Assembly: GCA_004802725.1 (NCBI GenBank)
Contig: SGPM01000140.1
Coordinates: 1 to 56,161, forward strand
Direction of reading: 5' to 3'
DNA length: 56,161 bases
Origin: Antrodiella citrinella
Taxonomy: Eukaryota > Basidiomycota > Agaricomycetes > Polyporales > Steccherinaceae
Shown in pieces: positions 49,301 to 56,161 of this stretch (position 1 is the first letter of the stretch; each line of letters begins with the position of its first letter). Position numbers and translations under genes: made by a program. The notes under the pieces are model-generated. The model was given only the letters and a program-made list of their open reading frames with translations. It did not search any database and was not told where the DNA came from.

Positions 49301-50367
49301 GTAGCAGCAACATCTGAGGTGCAGACTCTTGAGCATCCTCTTCCCCATCCGGAATTGGATGCTTCTTCGCGTTGAGGGTTACAACGACGGTGGTGCCGAA
49401 GCGAGAATGACGAGAAGATGCGTTCCGAGACACACTCTGCTTGCGTTGATTCTCAGCTGCTAGAAGACGGTGCAAATTCTGTGCCGGTTGCTACATGCGA
49501 GCATGAAATATTAGGAGAGTTCTGCAAGGAAGGGGGACTATCGCTCACCTTGGCTTGGTTCACGGCTAATATGGTCGGCTTCACACCCCGAAAAAGGAGA
49601 TAGAAGATGTCGAGGACAAGAGTGTTGCATGCGTTAAACATAGGTTCGACAATAGAACTAGATGCCACGGTGAGGAGGAAATCGAATATATGTGTCTCCT
49701 GGAGAAGTTTGACATAGCGAGTCTGGAGAGATGAATACTCGGCTTGGTCTGCGCTGAGATACATGTTCGCGGGAAGATCTTTGATGAACGCAAGATTGCG
49801 AAGAAGATAAAGCACAACATGGATAATGCGCACGTCTCTTTCCGTCCTCTCCTTTGGTGTCTTCGCCAGACAAGACAGCACGATGTTGAACAGGGCCGTG
49901 AACACGTCTCGTTTGAGGAGAGCAGCTTTGTAGGCGAGATGGCTTGTAAGAAGTTGAGTGTAATCCGTGCCTTTGTCTTCTACCTCATCCAACTCCTGTA
50001 ACTCTTCCGCGAGATCGATAGGCCAGGTCATTGCAGTCATCAAGTCAGCGCAAGCAATAGCACGCTTGTCTTCGAATTCGCCTTGACCGGCTGTTGCCAA
50101 GAGGATAGGGATGAGATCGTTGGGAAGGACTCGGGTCTCCCAGAATATCCGAGCCACGGTGCGTTCATCGTCTGTATCGTCTTTCCTCCAATACTTCTTT
50201 AGATCCTTCAAACATCCGTAACATTCGTCACCGAGTCGGTAAACATTCCCTTCCAAACCTCCCAATGCCTCTACGACGCTCCCGATGGCGGGTGCCAGAA
50301 AGGATCTTCGACTGTTTGCATTCTTGTCGTCGTCGGATGAAATGGATATCGCGTCGTCAGCGTTCAT
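46386..50367 (-). CDS. TOF1: Topoisomerase 1-associated factor 1/Timeless (TOF1, Swi1)
   Basis: Nuclear subunit of the fork-protection complex (Tof1-Csm3, Timeless-Tipin) that stabilises stalled replication forks and signals the S-phase checkpoint. The ATG at 50367 opens an acidic Ser-rich start (NADDAISISSDDD), then the Timeless domain: NVYRLGDECYGCLKDLKKYW, GQGEFEDKRAIACADLMTAM, KTPKERTERDVRIIHVVLYL, LLRNLAFIKDLPANM and TLVLDIFYLLFRGVKP. The middle exons give HSRFGTTVVV (about 49400) and STIYLAYSLLRML-like LDSSIYLAYSLLRMLEKW (about 48560). The C-terminus is highly charged, with basic clusters RRRKKEKKQKEQKKYK and KKRKKNAGGKKKRKRG, an acidic run of Asp/Glu and a Pro/Arg stretch, ending MSDDDDDD at 46388. 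Several introns (for example near 49480, 49030, 48790, 48290 and 47880). Length and layout fit TOF1. Confidence 0.85.
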
Positions 50368-51356
50368 GGATGGTGAGTGGTCGTCGCACGAAACCAAAAT
50401 TCCAAACGCGACATGTCATACGTGACACGCGTGGCGTGATGTTGTGACAGACGCGTCGCCTCCCCTGATCAGATTCACATGCCACCAAATTGCCACTGAG
50501 CGCATAGGCCAATTCAGAGGCCCTAGATGTCGCACAAAGTCAGTGCCGCGAATTAACTCTGGAAAAAATGTGCAATCAACAGGATCTTTCGTAAGCCTGT
50601 ATGCCCAAGTATCAGGATATTTATCAGACTCTAGATGGTAGTACTCACCGAGTGCGCGTCGGTAGGTTATATCCAGGGAAAACAAGTTCGTGATCCATCC
50701 TTGATTCCTTCAAAAGTTCAACGCTTCTTCAAGCTTCAAGTTTAACCTTCTATGTATCTTCAACTCCTGAGATTCCAGGTCGACAGTTCAAAAATCTGAT
50801 CTCGAACAAAGGTCATATGCCAATATGCCGCTATGATGAAGATCGCCTCATAAACTTATAAGCTCAACAGCCCCAACGAACGAAGCTGATCAGCCAGTTC
50901 CGAGTCGACAACGAGGAGCGGCCGCGTGTCAGCTCAGTGACTCTACTAGGTGTGGGTGAGTACCATGGTTCAAATGCAGACATTGCGGCTTGAACTGAAT
51001 TGCCAGTCTATAGATGCAGGTTGAAATCATCCATGTTACATCTAGTATCAGACATCTTCGGATGAGTATCGCTCTACCACTCATGCTGCAGGGAACATTG
51101 GAATCACATCTTCAGCGGAGGGGAATCACATCTTCAGCGGGGGGGAATCACATCTTCAGCGGGGACTGCATGTGTCTCGTGAACTTGAGTTCAGCGGACT
51201 GGTTGCGTTACCGTACGGCCCCGTCCTGCGCTTGTTATCAGGTACGTGGTGAGTCTATTGATCACGATCCTGTTCTTGTACCAGACATTATATCACATAA
51301 AGAATCCCATCGCGCAACTCTTGTAGATTCCCGAGCCGCCGAAACTTTCGCTGTGC
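50368..51356. other. Intergenic with a short tandem repeat
   Basis: Divergent spacer between TOF1 and the second thaumatin-like copy. No gene seen. Contains the 22-bp tandem repeat at 51101-51164. Confidence 0.5.
51101..51164 (+). repeat. 22-bp tandem repeat, three units
   Basis: GAATCACATCTTCAGCGG followed by 2-6 purines occurs three times at 22-23 base spacing, about 265-330 bases upstream of the thaumatin-like pseudogene. Could be a repeated upstream element. Confidence 0.85.
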
Positions 51357-51364
51357 TATAAATA
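51357..51364 (+). promoter_or_regulatory. TATA box of the broken thaumatin-like copy
   Basis: TATAAATA lies about 65 bases upstream of the ATG at 51429. A preserved promoter before a broken gene suggests recent loss, if it is transcribed. Confidence 0.5.
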
Positions 51365-51428
51365 ACGCGACGTGAGGATTGCCCTTTCACGAGGACATAC
51401 GAACAATACCTCCTCCCCCACACATCCG

Positions 51429-52618
51429 ATGAAGCTCAGCATATTACTTCTGATTCTTTCTCTCGGTGCAGCAGTCGTCGCTCAAATCTTCACCGTGTAT
51501 AATAATTGTCCTTTCACAATATGGTCAGTGACATCACCGGTTTCACTTTCTTCTCGCTGACAGTACTCGTCGTTATTATCGTTATTACGCAGGCCAGCTG
51601 TACCTCGCTGTCTCAGATGTCGCACGAAACAACTGCACACTCATCACACTCTTTGTCAGATTTACACGTAGCTGGGGTCGCCAACGCCGGATTTCACTCC
51701 AGGGTCAGGTCTCCCTTACCTGTTCTTCGTGCCCATGCGCTCACTCTTCATCAATTACAGCTGGGAAGCCGGGGCTTTTACCACCGTCTCATTTTTGGTC
51801 CCTAACAATTGGACAGCCGGCAGAATCTGGGTACGTGCGTCTCAAGACTGTAGCGTTTTCTATGTCACAGAATGTGCATACTCAAGTCACTCATAGGCTC
51901 GCCGCAACTGCGACTTCAGTCAAGTGAAAACCCTTTGACAGCTCAGTGTGCAGATGGAGGGTGCATCGGTGGTTTGGTCTGCGATCCAAATGTTGGCACA
52001 GGCATCCCTCTGGCAACTTTGGCTCAATTCACCCTTTCTGGCCCAGGTAACAACAACTTTTTTGACAGTCAGTAGCATCCAGTTCTTCCAACTTTGTCAG
52101 AAGCTAACTAATGACCTCCAGTCTCTCTCGTGGACGGATACAATCTACCCATGTGTATTGACAATAACAAAGGATGTCTTGTGCCTCAGTGCGCTGTGGA
52201 TCTCGGTCCGAATTGTCCACCAGCGTATAAAGCTCCTCTCGACACTACAGGATTCCCTCTTGGCTGCAAGAGTGCTTGCTTGGCGGACGAAAATCCATAT
52301 AAGTGACCCTGCCAACATAGAAGCAGCGGAGTACTAAGAAGGATCCCTCGATAGCGAACTCCTCTGAGTGCTGCACCGGAAGTTACAACACCCCCCAGAC
52401 CTGCCTATCGAGCGGGTCCGCGACCTACGATTACTTCAGTACGTTTTCACGTTGTTTGTTGACATGTTAGGTCAAGCTCACAACCACCTCTAGAATCCAA
52501 CTGCCCTGATATGTACGCTTATGCATTCGACGAAAGCAGTGACTCTGCACTTTGGACTTGCGATTCCACTCTTCAGGCAGACTATACCATCACCTTCTGC
52601 CCTGCTCCTGTGTCTTGA
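51429..52618 (+). pseudogene. Small thaumatin-like protein, disrupted copy
   Basis: Same layout as the intact copy at 40055-41288: signal peptide MKLSILLLILSLGAAVVA, then TVYNNCPFTIW, NNWTAGRIW, TAQCADGGCIGGLVCDP, VDGYNLPMCIDNN, QCAVDLGPNCPPAYK, GCKSACLADE, CCTGSYNTPQTCLSS and NCPDMYAYAFDESS, ending TITFCPAPVS at 52618. Aligned to the intact copy it has three lesions. An in-frame TAG at 51669-51671 replaces the CAG (Gln) of IFTQPG. Near 51917-51940 the interval from GACTTCAGT to CAGTGTGCAG is 23 rather than 18 bases, which shifts the frame and brings a TGA. Near 52299 the expected GT donor reads AT. I infer a recent pseudogene. Confidence 0.8.
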
Positions 52619-53014
52619 AAGTCGAAGTGATTTCCGCATTGTATGTTTATCGTGCTACGGTCATTCCGCGGTCATTATCATTGCATCAAAACAGTCTGCT
52701 ATCGCGTTTATTGTAGTTTGCACTTCAGTAGCCTCTAGTCGCAGTATTCATTCTTGTCCACACTAGTACTTCTCGACAGCCTCTATCCAACCAGGGTACT
52801 AACTTCCCAAATCGCTCGAGATAAACTGACCATCTCAGGACTCGATGCGACCGCTCGAGGGCCTATTCGCCCATTCAACGCTGTACTCGTAAACTCCGGT
52901 GCTGATCTCCCTGTGCTCTACTACTCCAAGCTTGACAACCAACCGCTCGTTCTCCTGCATCACGGCGAGGATCCGCCCTCGGTCGGCAAGCACCATCTCC
53001 CGCAGTGTCTCGTC
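52619..53014. other. Intergenic, no supportable gene
   Basis: Convergent spacer between the thaumatin-like pseudogene and the FunK1 gene. An open + frame at 52754-53044 (GPIRPFNAVLVNSGADLPVL) overlaps the kinase end; I could not assign it. Confidence 0.4.
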
Positions 53015-55680
53015 CTAATCACGGTCGGATGCCATCCATCTTGAGCGTCGTTCCAGGTGATGATCGATGGCGGTCAATACTTTCTGCCAGTGGTAGATGA
53101 AACCATCTTCGCTCACGTCGTACATGCGTAGGATTCCTGTAAGGCATTGTGCCAATCGAGCAGAAGGTCCTTCAGAGGACCGGTCGTTCAGAGGACTGAA
53201 ATAGGGTGCGATGTGCGAGAAACACATCTCCTCAATCTCCTTACGACCGAAGGTGAAAAAGTTCTTCTTCTGCGTCCCTACAAGTTGTGCGTTCTGCCCG
53301 TCGAACAGATTGGCGATCAGCTCGTATAATTCCTTTTGTGGTCTCCGATCCATGAGGCGTTGTCTGCCCGGTCCTTCGCGGGTAAGGCAGATATATAGCA
53401 GTACCCAGAAGAAAGACTCCATATCATGAATGGCACAGTGTATCATGATCCATAGAAGAGTGCCGTGTCTTGCATTCGAAGGTCGTATGCCTCAGATAGC
53501 GGGTACAAAAAACCAGTGAGCAATTCGCCGCTCATGAAAGCAGCGGTACCGTGAACCTGCAGCAGAGACGAATTCAGATCAGCCAGAAGACATGCATGGA
53601 TCGTATAATACTCACGTGTCGTGCCTCACGTTGAGCCGCTATGCTGCCCCAGAGAGGGGGTGATTCTGTCGATTTGTGCATGAGTGAACAATCTACTGGT
53701 CATTGAATTCGCCAGGCACTACCTATAGCTTGATCGAGGATTTCGCGTCAATAATAATGTCGAATTGTCAACGGTCGAATGATACACTTACCTCGTCTAT
53801 CATAAGTATCCTCCCAATTCCCATGTCTGGAGAGGAAACGTTCAAGGAACACAAAGATCATAGATTTTCTATGATGGAAGCGCGTGAAGAGAGCATTTAG
53901 CAACTTGTTGTTATTGTAAATCATAGGTGTCGTTTCGAAGACCAACTGGAGTCCTCCATTCTCTCCACCCCATCGTTTCACCCAATCATCAGCAGACTGA
54001 ACTATGGAGGTCTGATACTTGGTCTTGTCCACGCGTGTCTTGCTTTGTACGGCATGGTCCAGATCTATCAAGCATCCGCGCGTCGACATCTGGGCAGCAG
54101 ATATTTTCTCAGTGTTGAGGACGGGACATATCAGTATGTTCCCAAAACTGACGTCCCCGTGCGAGACGCCCTCAAAGTAGAGAGATTTATGACCTACGAC
54201 GCCAAGATCTAGTCAGATACTCTGGCAAACGCCTCACCGGATCGCGTACGATGGTGGTATCCCGTTCCACCAAGCCATGCTCGTTCCACCAGCAGCAACC
54301 TTCGCCTTCAATTTCACGCCGAGCGGACGGGAGCGTAGTCGCAACTCCAGTATCCGCTTCAAATCCGAACGGCACCTTCACAGAGAGCAGAATCTACACG
54401 ACGTCTTTCCCAAGTGATTGGACATGCGACACAAGATCCGCCTCCACGGGCATATCGACGTCTACCCATGCTTGCTCTAGTGTCAACAGATTGTCGGAAT
54501 CCTGCGCAACAAATACCGTCAGAACAAATAGAGTTTAGAGACTTAACCAGTCAATTCCGGTCATATCGTCCTTGAGCTTCTTCACCATCCAAACCATCGT
54601 CGCACGGCCAGCTATGACCTCCGATCGCGAGCACAGACATCTCAAAGTGAGATACCAGGATCCCTTTCCATTTGGATCCTGTATGAATATGGCCCATTCC
54701 GCTTCACCCAGAACAGTGCCATGATCGCGGATGGAGACCGCTAGATCGGTTGTAGGTGCAAACTTCATGTCTTTCCCGAGGTGCGTCTTCAGACGCAGCA
54801 GCATCGTTCGGTCCCAGCCAAGAGATAGTGGAGAAAGAGAAGACAAGCCGACAATGACGTGGAGGAACAGTGTACGACCTTAGTAACATTGTCAACTTGA
54901 TATTGGGGAAAGGCAAGGGTGGAACGACTTACCTTGGAGCGTCGGAGCGTCGATATCAATCCCTTCGCGAGTGACAAGCAATCCAGACCTATCGCACAGA
55001 AACACACGCAAGTAATGTTCGCAGAACAGCAGACCGTGGACGAACTGCCTGTTGGGTTGTGCCCGCAGGGTCTGGCGCATGTGTTCGCACAGGTCGACAG
55101 AGCCTTCTTCGCGACCGAGTCCGTCAAATTTCGCTCTCACTTGTACGGGAGTCTCAACTATACTCCACGAAATGCTTTGCATGCTTGCCAATTGTGAGAA
55201 CTATGAGCATTTGCAGCGTAAGACGGCGTCGTCGAGTTTGACAAAGAATGACGCACCGTGTTGTCCGCGAAACCCTTGGTCTTGAGAAGACAAGCTGCAT
55301 GTAAGCATTTCTGGTGACTCTCCTCAACATCCTTGGGCCATAACTTGCTGCCCATAGTCCAGGACGATCGAAGTGGCTCGGTATGAGACTCGGAGTCTGC
55401 AATGAAATATGTAATACGATTGAACGCATCTACGTTGAAAGCGCAACGAAGGTAATCGGTGTTGTCATAAGGTCCTGGTTCGTGAGTATTCTGAGAGCCA
55501 TACGGCAGCATCTGGTCAAGATCATCTTGCAAGGATAAGTTTGATATGTATGCATGGCCCAGAAATGCCTGACTTGTCGGAAGGATGCGACCAACAAAAG
55601 TGGCTGTGTCGGCTCGGTGTACACGCCCAGAAGGCACTGCACAGCAAGTTCGCCATGATATGCAGAGATCTGTCAATCTA
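53015..55680 (-). CDS. FunK1-family fungal protein kinase
   Basis: Fungal-specific protein kinase (Pfam Pkinase_fungal), expanded in multicellular basidiomycetes; its target is unknown. Minus strand, multi-exon. The N-terminal domain has DQMLPYGSQNTHEPGPYDN (about 55510), then QPNRQFVHGLLFCEHYLRVF and LCDRSGLL (about 55050-54975). The region GWDRTMLLRLKTHLGKDM, WYLTLRCL and RATMVWMVKKLKDD (about 54820-54570) precedes AWVDVDMPVEADLVSHV (about 54460-54415). The kinase core has SHGDVSFGNIL (catalytic loop, HGD in place of HRD, about 54160), CLIDLDHAVQ (DLD for DFG, about 54070), the activation segment GTAAFMSGELLTGFLYPLSE (about 53550-53490) and HDMESFFWVLLYICLT (about 53430-53385). The substituted HRD/DFG motifs are usual for this family. 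Start not fixed: the first usable ATG is unclear between 55300 and 55680. Introns are present; no clear break. Confidence 0.75.
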
Positions 55681-55799
55681 CAGCTCAGTCCCTCCAGGTT
55701 CCAGGTTGTGGGATGGAGAGACGTCGTCGACGACCAGGTGACTGGTGGTGGTAACCGTGACAGTGACGGGGATAGAGCGTATTCAGTCGGTTAGTACAT

Positions 55800-56141
55800 A
55801 TAAGATGGTCAAGCTTAATCCCAATTAGGCCATATAATATGATGGCCGGACGTCGGCCGAGATCCGAGATTACCCCATATGATATGGTCAGCTGATGGTG
55901 TCCGGACACCATATCACATGGGTCAGGCGGACAGGGTCCCACGTATGTATCTCCCCATATGGGTTGGCCGCCCGGATATCCGGGCCAGCATTAGACATGG
56001 GTGTCCGGAGTGTCCCGGGCGCTATATCACTTGAGGGCCCGGACACCACTGGCACTACCAGCCGGACAGGTGGATCAGATGGGATAGGTGTCCGGACGGG
56101 GAGTGGTAGCTCTTCAGATAGGTAGATTACAATTAAACATC
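55800..56141. repeat. GTGTCCGGACAC palindrome-rich repeat block
   Basis: GGTGTCCGG or its complement recurs at least five times. Perfect palindromes include ATGGTGTCCGGACACCAT (55895-55912) and CCATATGATATGG (about 55875-55887). CATATGGG and ATATCAC words alternate with them. No coding frame supported. Possibly the edge of a repeat or transposon. Confidence 0.7.
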
Positions 56142-56160
56142 NCTNCNNNTANNTANATNN
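56142..56160. other. Ambiguous bases at the window end
   Basis: Scattered Ns, suggesting an assembly gap or unresolved repeat at this edge. Confidence 0.95.
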
Positions 56161-56161
56161 C

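Overview
This window reads as nuclear DNA of a basidiomycete (agaricomycete) fungus. Genes are broken by many 45-65 bp GT-AG introns. The proteins belong to families expanded in Agaricomycetes: FunK1 kinases, KDZ and Plavaka transposases, TET/JBP oxygenases, small thaumatin-like proteins and HECT-like proteins. All functional calls come from reading translations by eye; no database search was run.

Left part (about 1-17 kb) is a graveyard of mobile elements and broken genes: a Plavaka/Tnp2 transposase remnant (960-2430, -), an unrecognised multi-exon gene (3060-5194, +), a carnitine acyltransferase fragment (5640-6300, -), a KDZ transposase remnant (6308-8950, -) preceded by a RecQ-like helicase fragment (8950-9372, -), a local tandem duplication, a Helitron-type helicase remnant lying between a 60-bp inverted repeat pair, and a 9-exon gene (12434-16705, +) with C2H2/OrsD zinc-finger regions plus a tyrosine-recombinase-like C-terminus. 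That gene has one apparent frameshift, and several of its introns look like copies of one another.

Middle part (about 17-33 kb): 17.1-20.8 kb has no gene I can support, followed by an assembly gap (20833-21018). Then comes a TET/JBP-type 2-oxoglutarate/Fe(II) dioxygenase gene (22816-24745, -) flanked on both sides by palindrome-rich non-coding DNA and by copies of a direct dispersed repeat. An unrecognised gene (26713-28631, +) converges on a HECT-like gene (28880-32817, -).

Right part (about 34-56 kb) is mostly ordinary euchromatin: a secreted type-B carboxylesterase, SLX1 endonuclease with AT-hooks, a Ser/Pro-rich unknown, a thaumatin-like protein, a decayed FAD monooxygenase, a plant-type (class II) DAHP synthase, the fork-protection protein TOF1/Timeless, a broken second thaumatin-like copy, and a FunK1 kinase. 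The window ends in palindromic repeats and Ns.

The most interesting themes are: (1) a DNA-base-modification type oxygenase (TET/JBP) in the same window as a KDZ transposon, a pairing known from fungal genomes, here with the oxygenase bracketed by its own repeat/palindrome system; (2) introner-like duplicated introns in the OrsD-recombinase gene; (3) inverted repeats around a Helitron remnant; (4) an intact/broken thaumatin gene pair.
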